A stretch of 64,000 bases of DNA from Bacillota bacterium. Lineage in GTDB: Bacteria; Bacillota; Clostridia; Christensenellales; SZUA-584. Location: positions 124,001 through 188,000 of the forward strand of contig JAEYZN010000021.1 in NCBI GenBank assembly GCA_023428025.1, written 5' to 3'. Of this stretch, positions 57,085 through 64,000 are shown piece after piece. The position numbers and the translations under genes are program-made. Position 1 is the stretch's first letter. Every line of letters starts with the position of its first letter. A model generated the notes under the pieces. It did not search any database. It saw nothing but the letters and a program-made list of their open reading frames with translations, and was not told the DNA's origin.

Positions 57085-58107
57085 TTATTCTTCGACCGGA
57101 ACGTCGCTTGGGGTCGCATCGGTCTTCTTTGTTTCCGCCATGATCCTGGCTTTGATCTCTTCGAACACGGCTTTGTTCTCTTTGAGGAACAGCCGCACGT
57201 TGTCCTTGCCCTGCCCGATGCGCGTATCGTTATACGAAAACCACGAGCCGGACTTTTTAACGATGCCCATCTGCACGCCCAGATTGAGCACGCTGCTCTC
57301 CGCAGAAACGCCCTCACCGTAATAGATCTCAAATTCGGCGTTCTTGAACGGCGGTGCCACCTTGTTCTTGGCCACCTTGATGCGCGTTCGATTGCCGATC
57401 ACTTCATCGCCGCTTTTTATGGACTCTATACGGCGCACATCGAGACGCACCGACGCATAGAACTTCAGCGCGCGTCCGCCCGGGGTGGTCTCCGGGTTGC
57501 CGAACATCACGCCCACTTTTTCCCTCAGCTGGTTGATGAACACCGCGACGGTATTCGATTTGCTCACGATGCCTGCGAGTTTGCGCAGCGCCTGAGACAT
57601 CAGCCGCGCCTGCAGACCCACATGGGACGCGCCCATCTCGCCGTCGATCTCCGCCTTGGGCACCAGCGCCGCCACCGAGTCGATGACGATGATATCGATC
57701 GCGCCGCTGCGCACCAGTGCTTCTGTGATTTCCAGCGCCTGCTCGCCCGTGTCCGGCTGGGCCACGTAGAGGTTGTCGGTATCCACACCCAGCTTCTTGG
57801 CGTATCCCGGGTCCAGCGCATGCTCGGCGTCCACAAACGCCGCCGCGCCGCCCAGCTTCTGCGCCTCGGCCACCATGTGCAGGGCCATCGTCGTCTTACC
57901 TGAGGATTCCGGGCCGTATACTTCGATGATGCGCCCGCGCGGCACGCCGCCCACGCCCAGCGCGATATCCAGTTCCAGGCAGCCCGTGGGGATCACCGAC
58001 ACAGGCACGCTGGCCGCGTCACCCAGCTTCATGATGCTGCCCTTGCCAAACTGCTTCTCTATCTGCATCAGCGCCATTTCCAGCGCCTTTTGCTTTTCTA
58101 TCGACAT
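57085..58107 (-). CDS. recA: Recombinase RecA
   Basis: The strand-exchange recombinase and SOS co-protease. About 340 residues, with Walker A GPESSGKTT near residue 65, the LGVDTDNLYVAQPDTGEQ block, loop L1/L2 regions and the acidic C-terminus. The start used is the ATG at 58107 (MSIEKQKALEMAL), eight bases after GGAGGG, rather than an ATG two codons earlier. Ordinary position after pgsA as in Bacillus, but without cinA between them. Confidence 0.97.
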   Translation of the reverse strand: MSIEKQKALEMALMQIEKQFGKGSIMKLGDAASVPVSVIPTGCLELDIALGVGGVPRGRIIEVYGPESSGKTTMALHMVAEAQKLGGAAAFVDAEHALDPGYAKKLGVDTDNLYVAQPDTGEQALEITEALVRSGAIDIIVIDSVAALVPKAEIDGEMGASHVGLQARLMSQALRKLAGIVSKSNTVAVFINQLREKVGVMFGNPETTPGGRALKFYASVRLDVRRIESIKSGDEVIGNRTRIKVAKNKVAPPFKNAEFEIYYGEGVSAESSVLNLGVQMGIVKKSGSWFSYNDTRIGQGKDNVRLFLKENKAVFEEIKARIMAETKKTDATPSDVPVEE

Positions 58108-58172
58108 ACCCATAACCCTCCTGCGTGTTTATATATCAGATCATATCAAACAAATTTAATCAAAATACGGAC

Positions 58173-58730
58173 TTAAAACATGTCGCCGAGCACTGATTTG
58201 TTTTTGACAAAGTAATTAACACAGGACCAGACGGACAGGACAACACTTGCCCAGACCAGCGCTTCTCCCAGCCAGAACAGCCATGCTTCAAAGATAGTTG
58301 GCGCGAATATGCCCTGCCGCAGCAGTATCGCGACGATCGCGACGATCTGCACCACCGTCTTGGCCTTACCCAGGTTGTCCGCCGCCAGCACCTTTCCGGA
58401 CGCCGCCGCCACCAGCCGAAAGCCGCTGATGATGAATTCCCGTCCTACCATGATGATGACGAAGATGGCGGACATCCATCTGATCTCGCAGAGCAGTATC
58501 AGCGCGCTGCACACCAGCAGCTTGTCCGCAATGGGGTCGGCCAGCTTGCCGAAGTTGGTGACGATGTCGTGCTTGCGCGCCAGCCGCCCGTCAAACAGGT
58601 CCGTCAGCGCCGCTCCCAGAAACACCAGCGCGGCATAATAGTTCCAATACGGTATATCGATATAGAAAAACACGATAAATACGGGGACCATGATGATCCG
58701 CGCGATTGTCAGCTTATTGGCGATGTTCAT
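58173..58730 (-). CDS. pgsA: CDP-diacylglycerol--glycerol-3-phosphate 3-phosphatidyltransferase
   Basis: Makes phosphatidylglycerol phosphate, the precursor of anionic membrane lipids. 185 residues with about five membrane helices and the full CDP-alcohol signature DLFDGRLAR ... G-x3-D-x3-D (NFGKLADPIADK). It overlaps the rimO stop by four bases. Confidence 0.94.
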   Translation of the reverse strand: MNIANKLTIARIIMVPVFIVFFYIDIPYWNYYAALVFLGAALTDLFDGRLARKHDIVTNFGKLADPIADKLLVCSALILLCEIRWMSAIFVIIMVGREFIISGFRLVAAASGKVLAADNLGKAKTVVQIVAIVAILLRQGIFAPTIFEAWLFWLGEALVWASVVLSVWSCVNYFVKNKSVLGDMF

Positions 58731-60034
58731 TCCACTTCTCCCAGCAGATCATATTCGTACGCATCTTTAATAAGCACATCATGAAAAGAGCCCGCCGTCA
58801 AGTCTTTTTTTGTGGAAATGTACGTAACGCCGTCGATATCCGGCGCCTGTCCCATCGTCCGGCCAATGAGCAGTCCGTTTTCGTCCCGCCCGTCCACAAT
58901 GACGCGCAGCGTCTGGCCGATCTGCTCCTGGCAAAGCTGCTGCGATATGCCCTCCTGCAAGCCCATCACGGCTTCATAGCGTTCCATCTTGACTTCGTCG
59001 GGCACCTGCTCCGGCATCTGCGCCGCGGGGGTTCCCTCTTCCACCGAGTACCGGAACACGCCCAACCGCTCAAACCGCAGTTCTTTTACGCAGTCCATCA
59101 GCACGTCGAAGTCGGCCTGAGTTTCTCCGGGGAAGCCGACGATCAGCGACGTGCGCAGCACAAAGCCCGCATCGCGCAGCTTTTTCACCAGCTTCACGGA
59201 GGATTCGCGCGTGTTCCGCCGGTTCATACGGCGCAGCACCGGATCGCTGAAATGCTGCATCGGCACGTCGAGGTATTTGCAGACGTTGCCGTGTTTCAGC
59301 ATCACCTTGATCAGCTCGTCCGTCATACCGTCGGGATAACAGTACATGACGCGAAGCCAGCCGCCTTCCATGATCTTCGCAGCCCTGTCCACCAGCTCGG
59401 GCAGCATGCGCCGCCCCAGATCCTCACCGTAACGCGTGGTGTCCTGCGCGATCAATATCGCCTCGGAGACGCCCGCCGCTTTCAGGTCGCTGATTTCCGA
59501 CAATATACTGTCCATCGGGCGGCTCTTGATGCCGCCGCGGATGATGGGGATCGCGCAGTAGCTGCAGCGGTTCTCACAGCCGTCGGAGATGCGCACAAAC
59601 GCCATATGCCCCGGCGTCGTCAGCACGCGCGCCGTCAGTTCGCCATCCACCCGGTCGCAGTTGACGTAACGCTTTCCGGTCAGCGCGGACTGTATCGCTT
59701 CCAGCAGGCGGCTGTACGAAGAAACGCCCAGAAACGCATCTACCTCGGGCAGCTCCTCCGCCAATTCCGCGGCGTACCTCTGCGCCAGGCAGCCCGTCAC
59801 GATCAGCGCGGAGCAGCCGCTCTGCTTGTATTTGGCCATCTCCAGTATGGTATCGATGGATTCCTGTTTGGCGTCGTTGATGAAGCCGCAGGTGTTGACG
59901 ATGATCACGTCCGCTTCCGCCGGCTCGTCCACCAGCGCCGCGTTGCTGCCCGCCAGCAGCCCCAGCATGTGCTCCGTGTCCACCCGGTTCTTCTCGCACC
60001 CCAGCGACACGACATATATGAAAAGATTCTCCAT
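58727..60034 (-). CDS. rimO: Ribosomal protein S12 methylthiotransferase RimO
   Basis: A radical SAM enzyme that methylthiolates an aspartate of S12. About 435 residues: an N-terminal iron-sulfur domain starting VSLGCEKNRVDTEHML, a radical SAM core with CENRCSYCAIP, and a C-terminal TRAM domain. SLGCxKNxVDxE marks RimO rather than MiaB. The start is the ATG at 60034, one base overlap with the spoIIIE stop, after GGGGGAG. Confidence 0.94.
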   Translation of the reverse strand: MENLFIYVVSLGCEKNRVDTEHMLGLLAGSNAALVDEPAEADVIIVNTCGFINDAKQESIDTILEMAKYKQSGCSALIVTGCLAQRYAAELAEELPEVDAFLGVSSYSRLLEAIQSALTGKRYVNCDRVDGELTARVLTTPGHMAFVRISDGCENRCSYCAIPIIRGGIKSRPMDSILSEISDLKAAGVSEAILIAQDTTRYGEDLGRRMLPELVDRAAKIMEGGWLRVMYCYPDGMTDELIKVMLKHGNVCKYLDVPMQHFSDPVLRRMNRRNTRESSVKLVKKLRDAGFVLRTSLIVGFPGETQADFDVLMDCVKELRFERLGVFRYSVEEGTPAAQMPEQVPDEVKMERYEAVMGLQEGISQQLCQEQIGQTLRVIVDGRDENGLLIGRTMGQAPDIDGVTYISTKKDLTAGSFHDVLIKDAYEYDLLGEVE

Positions 60035-62415
60035 TATTCTCCCCCGGCGCTCCCAAACATCTCCTCGTACCCATCCCATGTGATGAGCACCTGCCGCGCC
60101 TTGCTGCCCTCAAACGGGCTGACTATTTTACGCTGTTCCATCTCGTCCACCAGCCGCGCGGCCCGCGCGTAACCCACGCGCAGACGGCGCTGCAGCATCG
60201 ATATGGACGCTTGCCCGTATTCCAGCACGATCTCCACGGCACGGGGCAGCAGCTCATCGAACTCACCGGTCGGCACTTCGTCCTCCGCTGTCATGTTGAT
60301 CCCCGCCACCGCTTCTTCGTCAAAAACAGTCTCCGGCTCTGCCACGAAGCCGGTCACCGCTTCGATATCGCCGTCCGACACGAAGCAGCCCTGCAGACGC
60401 ACCGGCCGCGGTGCGCCCGTCGGATGATACAGCATGTCACCGTTGCCCAGCAATTTTTCCGCGCCGTTCTGGTCGAGTATCGTCCGCGAATCCACGCCCG
60501 AGTTCACCTTGAACGCGATGCGCGAAGAAATGTTGGCTTTGATAACGCCCGTGATAACGTTGACGGACGGCCTTTGCGTCGCCACCACCAGGTGGATGCC
60601 CGCCGCGCGGCCCAACTGCGCGATGCGGCAGATGGAATCCTCCACTTCGCGCGGAGAGGACATCATCAGCTCGGCCAGCTCGTCGATCACCACCACGATG
60701 CGCGGCAGCGTCGGCTCCTGCGCGTCCACCGCTTTTTCGTTGAAGTTGGCGATGTTGCGCGCGTTCTTCTCCGCGAACATCTTATACCGTGTGCCCATCT
60801 CGCTGACCGCCCAGTTGAGCGCGCCGGCCGCCTTCTTCGGCTCCGTCACCACCGGCACCAACAGGTGCGGGATGGATTTGAACACCGACAGTTCCACGAC
60901 CTTGGGGTCTATCAGCACCAGCTTCACGTCGTCCGGCGTCGCCTTGAACAGGATGCTGGTCAGCATCGAGTTGATGCATACGCTCTTGCCCGCGCCCGTC
61001 TCACCGGCGATCAGGATATGCGGCATCTTGGAAATGTCCACGTAGTAGTTTTTCCCGGCGATGTCCTTGCCCAGCGCGAAAGTGATGGGCGACGGCGCTT
61101 TCTTGAATTCGTCCGACTCCAGCAGCGTGCGCAGATGCACGAAACTCACGTCCGTGTTGGGCACCTCAATGCCCACCGCCGCCTTGCCGGGAATCGGCGC
61201 TTCGATCTTGACCGTCTTGGCGGCGAGGTTCATCGCGATATCGCTCTCCAGCTCCTTGATGCGCTTGACGCGCACGCCCGGCGCGGGCTTCAGTTCATAC
61301 CGCGTGACCACCGGCCCTTTCACGATATGCACCACCTCGGCCTCTACGCCGAAGTTCGCGAGCACCTCTTCCAGCAGCCGCGCGTTCTGCCGCTGCTCCT
61401 CCATGCTGGATGTCCGGTTTTTCTCCGGCGCTTTTGTCAGCATGGTAACCGGCGGGACCGTATAGGCTTTCTTGGGCTTGGGCGGCGTGGCTCTGCGGAC
61501 GGGCGCGGCCACAGGCTGCGTCATCCCCAGCTCGTCTTCCTCCTCGTCATCATCGCCATGCTCAAAAGCGTCATAATGCGCAATCGTCATGCTGCGCGGC
61601 GCTTCTTCCCTCTGCACAGCCACGGTCATATCTTCATCGGGCATGGGCAGCGTCTCCGCCTTGCTGACCACATCTATAGGTTCGTCGTCGTCAAAATACG
61701 ACACCTGTTTTTTCCTGCGCCGAAAGCTGTTGGCATCCAGCAGCTCCGGCCCGCCATCGTCCGATTCGAGCGCGTCATTTTCACGCAGGTCTTCGATATA
61801 TAAACGGTTCTTCCTGCGCTCCACGGCTGTCTCGCGCGCCTTCTCCACCGTCCGTCTGCCCGCGTTGGCGACGCTCTGGCTCATCTTTTTTAAAGACAGC
61901 TTGGTCAGCGCCAGAATGGACACCAGCAGCATGGTCACAAACAGTATGATACAGCCAATGTCGCCAATCAGCAGGTGGAAGGGGTAGATCAGCAGGCATC
62001 CCACCGCGCCGCTGCCCACGCCGTTCTCCACGCCCAGCGTATAAGAAGCTGCGATATATGCGAAAAAGCCGTTTTCCAGATCCAGTTTTGACAGCCATAT
62101 GGTATGCGTCAGGGAAAGAACGGATAACACCAGCAGCAATATGAGCGCCGCCTTGCCTTTATTCACCTTTTTGTTGCGTGCGGCGATCACAAGCACACCC
62201 AGCGCGATGAAAACAAACGGAACTATATACGTAAACAACCCGAACAGGCCCATGAACACGTCGCGCAGCGCGCCGCCCAGCAGGCCCGTATCCGTATGAA
62301 CGTAGACGCTGACAAGCAAAAAAATGCCGATCGCAATTATAATGACACCGGCAATCTCTCCAAGCGGTTTTCTTGTTGTTTTAGGCTTCGGGCTTGTCCT
62401 TTTGCCCTTCGGCAT
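60034..62415 (-). CDS. spoIIIE: DNA translocase SpoIIIE/FtsK
   Basis: Pumps DNA through a closing septum; in spore formers it packs the chromosome into the forespore. 793 residues: four N-terminal membrane helices (about 20-175), a charged linker, the RecA-like motor with Walker A GETGAGKS and the downstream motif RIVVVIDELAELMM (Walker B), then the winged-helix gamma domain at the C-terminus (SISMLQRRLRVGYARAARL). Length and location next to tepA fit Bacillus SpoIIIE (787 residues), but it may also serve as the general FtsK. Confidence 0.94.
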   Translation of the reverse strand: MPKGKRTSPKPKTTRKPLGEIAGVIIIAIGIFLLVSVYVHTDTGLLGGALRDVFMGLFGLFTYIVPFVFIALGVLVIAARNKKVNKGKAALILLLVLSVLSLTHTIWLSKLDLENGFFAYIAASYTLGVENGVGSGAVGCLLIYPFHLLIGDIGCIILFVTMLLVSILALTKLSLKKMSQSVANAGRRTVEKARETAVERRKNRLYIEDLRENDALESDDGGPELLDANSFRRRKKQVSYFDDDEPIDVVSKAETLPMPDEDMTVAVQREEAPRSMTIAHYDAFEHGDDDEEEDELGMTQPVAAPVRRATPPKPKKAYTVPPVTMLTKAPEKNRTSSMEEQRQNARLLEEVLANFGVEAEVVHIVKGPVVTRYELKPAPGVRVKRIKELESDIAMNLAAKTVKIEAPIPGKAAVGIEVPNTDVSFVHLRTLLESDEFKKAPSPITFALGKDIAGKNYYVDISKMPHILIAGETGAGKSVCINSMLTSILFKATPDDVKLVLIDPKVVELSVFKSIPHLLVPVVTEPKKAAGALNWAVSEMGTRYKMFAEKNARNIANFNEKAVDAQEPTLPRIVVVIDELAELMMSSPREVEDSICRIAQLGRAAGIHLVVATQRPSVNVITGVIKANISSRIAFKVNSGVDSRTILDQNGAEKLLGNGDMLYHPTGAPRPVRLQGCFVSDGDIEAVTGFVAEPETVFDEEAVAGINMTAEDEVPTGEFDELLPRAVEIVLEYGQASISMLQRRLRVGYARAARLVDEMEQRKIVSPFEGSKARQVLITWDGYEEMFGSAGGE

Positions 62416-62466
62416 ATTGTTTCACCTCGGTCATCATTATACCATACCGAGGAAAATATACAACAT

Positions 62467-63177
62467 TTATGCCTTGGTCTCTTCCTCCGGGTCGATTCCT
62501 GCCAGCTCTTTAACCTTTTTGGTGGCATCCTCAAACGTGCCCACCGCACCGATGATGCCGCAATCCACCACCTCTTTGCCCACCAGCACGGTGCCGCAGT
62601 CATTGGCCATCTCCCCCGTCTGCAGCATCAGGCGCCGGTATTCGTCCACGCTTATTTTGGAGTGCGCGCACACGAAATCCACGATGCGCTGCTGCATCTT
62701 CTCAAAGAAGTCGTATGTCTGCGGCACGCCGATGATGACGCCATTCATGCGGATGGGGTGGATGGTCATGCTGGCGGAGGGCGAAATGTACGAACAGCGC
62801 GCCGCAACGGCCAGCGTGACGCCAATGCTGTGGCCGCCGCCCAGCACCAGCGACACGCCGGGCTTGCTCATCCCCGCGATCATCTCGGCCAGCGCCAACC
62901 CGGCCTCCACGTCTCCCCCCACTGTGTTGATCAATATGATAAAGCCCTTCACGTTCGGGTCTTGTTCGATCATCACCAGCTGCGGCAGCACATGTTCATA
63001 CTTGGTGGTCTTGTTCTGCGGCGGCAGGTTCATATGCCCTTCAATCTGCCCGATGATACTGATGGTCTGTATCGGCGACTGGGTCAGCGGCGCGCCGAAT
63101 TCCCGAATTTCGGGGCCCTGCTTCATGCTGTTGTTTTCCGGATTCGGGTTGTGCGGCTCATTCTCGTTGTTCTGCAT
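62467..63177 (-). CDS. tepA: ClpP-like serine protease TepA/YmfB
   Basis: 236 residues of the ClpP/crotonase fold. The catalytic Ser117 sits in GGGHSIGVTLA and His140 in TIHPIRM. A polar 30-residue extension precedes the fold, and there is no signal peptide. Bacillus TepA (translocation-enhancing protein) lies in the same order between dpaAB and spoIIIE. Whether it works as a protease with a membrane partner is not shown. Confidence 0.9.
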   Translation of the reverse strand: MQNNENEPHNPNPENNSMKQGPEIREFGAPLTQSPIQTISIIGQIEGHMNLPPQNKTTKYEHVLPQLVMIEQDPNVKGFIILINTVGGDVEAGLALAEMIAGMSKPGVSLVLGGGHSIGVTLAVAARCSYISPSASMTIHPIRMNGVIIGVPQTYDFFEKMQQRIVDFVCAHSKISVDEYRRLMLQTGEMANDCGTVLVGKEVVDCGIIGAVGTFEDATKKVKELAGIDPEEETKA

Positions 63178-63236
63178 TGCGGCCTCTTTTTTGGTTTAGT
63201 CGATACTATTATCCGCCCGAAGCCGCTTTGTTATCC

Positions 63237-63824
63237 CTATTTGGGTTCCAGCATCACCGGCTGTAGCTGCCTGCCTTCCAGCGCGAGTTCCGCCGCGGCG
63301 GGTATCATTGTCATATCCGCCACCACAGACGTGCATTTCTTTTTGTTGTCATCCTGACGGTACGGTACAAAATAGACATGGCGCGTGTTCAGTAAAATTC
63401 CCAGGTTTTTCGCGTTGGCGGCCAGCGCGTCGTTGGTGGATACGGCAATCAGCACGGGCGACGCATTGCGCAGATGCGCTTTAGCGGCCAGCAGTACCGG
63501 CGTGTCCGTCACGCCCAGCGCCAGCTTTGCCAGAGTATTTCCCGTGCAAGGTGCGATAATCACCAGATCAAGCAGCCTTTTCGGACCTATGGGCTCCGCA
63601 CGCTGCAGATCGTCGATGATATCCTTTCCGGTTATCTCCTTCAATATCCTCTTGAAATCTTCGGCTTTAAAAAAACGCGTATCCAGATTCGCCGAGTTGA
63701 ACGACAGTATCGGCGTCACATCGGCACCCGAGCCTGCCAGCTGCTCCACAACAGGCAGAATCTGTTCAAATGTACAAAAAGACCCCGTGACCGCAAAACC
63801 GATCCTTTTTCCTGCCAGCTCCAT
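63237..63824 (-). CDS. dpaB: Dipicolinate synthase subunit B
   Basis: SpoVFB, the flavin-binding subunit that with DpaA makes dipicolinic acid in the mother cell. 195 residues of the flavoprotein fold: KRIGFAVTGSFCTFEQILP, LSFNSANLDTRFF, VIIAPCTGNTLAKLALGVTDTPVLLAAK. The ATG at 63824 touches the dpaA stop with no gap, so the two are co-translated. Confidence 0.95.
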   Translation of the reverse strand: MELAGKRIGFAVTGSFCTFEQILPVVEQLAGSGADVTPILSFNSANLDTRFFKAEDFKRILKEITGKDIIDDLQRAEPIGPKRLLDLVIIAPCTGNTLAKLALGVTDTPVLLAAKAHLRNASPVLIAVSTNDALAANAKNLGILLNTRHVYFVPYRQDDNKKKCTSVVADMTMIPAAAELALEGRQLQPVMLEPK

Positions 63825-64000
63825 CTATATATCCTCACTTTCAAATACGCGCAGTATGGCCCGCGCCGCCGACACCGGAAAATACCGGCCCGGCAGTCCC
63901 GACTCCACCCGCACGTTTACCCCCAGCTCTTCCGCAAGCTTTAAATCCATACCATAAGGCGGCGACGCCAGCTCAAAGAGCGCCGCGCCGGGGCGAATGC
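63825..64000 (-). CDS. dpaA: Dipicolinate synthase subunit A (C-terminal part, cut by window edge)
   Basis: The last 57 codons of SpoVFA, the NAD(P)-dependent subunit. The family end is visible as LFELASPPYGMDLKLAEELG followed by SGLPGRYFPVSAARAI. The reading runs off the window at base 64000; stop TAG at 63825-63827, directly abutting dpaB. Confidence 0.9.
   Translation of the reverse strand, partial: IRPGAALFELASPPYGMDLKLAEELGVNVRVESGLPGRYFPVSAARAILRVFESEDI

Noticed and set aside
58108..58172. LexA/SOS box before recA
   Set aside because: No GAAC-N4-GTTC type site is present in the short gap between pgsA and recA; the promoter could not be placed with confidence.
58706..61803. Two plus-strand open frames of 488 and 530 codons opposite rimO and spoIIIE
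   Set aside because: Shadow frames of conserved genes; composition is dominated by His/Arg/Gln/Ala and no family motif is visible.

Overview
The window comes from the chromosome of an endospore-forming, Gram-positive, Clostridia-like bacterium of fairly high GC. The evidence is direct: it carries spo0A, spoIIM, spoIVB, a dipicolinate synthase pair (dpaA/dpaB), GerMN lipoproteins, a MurE with the meso-diaminopimelate motif DNPR, strong AGGAGG-type ribosome sites and many TTG/GTG starts. I cannot name the genus. Almost everything lies on the minus strand; only a small membrane protein (about 9.9 kb), rpsT and asnB are on the plus strand. I see no insertion sequence, prophage, CRISPR array, rRNA or tRNA.

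Layout from left to right. 0-9.7 kb is a division and cell-wall (dcw) cluster read leftwards: mraZ, rsmH, ftsL, a PASTA penicillin-binding protein, murE, mraY, murD, ftsW and the start of murA. The mraZ promoter carries helically phased TGGGN repeats expected of a MraZ operator. 9.9-17.4 kb holds a small membrane protein, the CotH / VTC-domain / DUF4956 trio, two zinc-ribbon membrane proteins and rpsT. 17.4-22 kb holds holA, comEC, an MBL-fold hydrolase and an ECF transporter S component. 22-28.6 kb holds asnB and a two-component system with two GerMN lipoproteins that resembles actinobacterial MtrAB-LpqB. 28.7-39.2 kb holds a YgiQ-type radical SAM protein and an 8.3 kb cyclic beta-1,2-glucan synthase gene. 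The RNase P RNA gene follows, with its own promoter and terminator. 39.7-46 kb is a macromolecular-synthesis operon: dgt, dnaG, rpoD, trmK, a Nif3-like gene and a C4 zinc-ribbon gene. Then come ppdK, spoIIM, spo0A, spoIVB, recN, argR, nadK and tlyA.

The most notable locus is 55.8-57.05 kb. A gene-free, strongly structured stretch of about 610 nt with its own promoter lies directly upstream of a four-helix membrane protein containing a DxxxD motif, and that protein gene is translationally coupled to tlyA. Size, position, partner protein and neighbourhood (tlyA, argR, recN, spoIVB, spo0A) match the OLE (Ornate Large Extremophilic) RNA and its membrane partner OapA. Upstream of it lies a second conserved sporulation/DNA block read in the same direction: dpaA (partial), dpaB, a ClpP-like tepA, spoIIIE/ftsK, rimO, pgsA and recA.

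Together the window covers wall precursor synthesis and division, replication and primary transcription initiation, sporulation entry (spo0A) and later stages (spoIIM, spoIVB, dpaAB, spoIIIE), and a large ribonucleoprotein system at the membrane.
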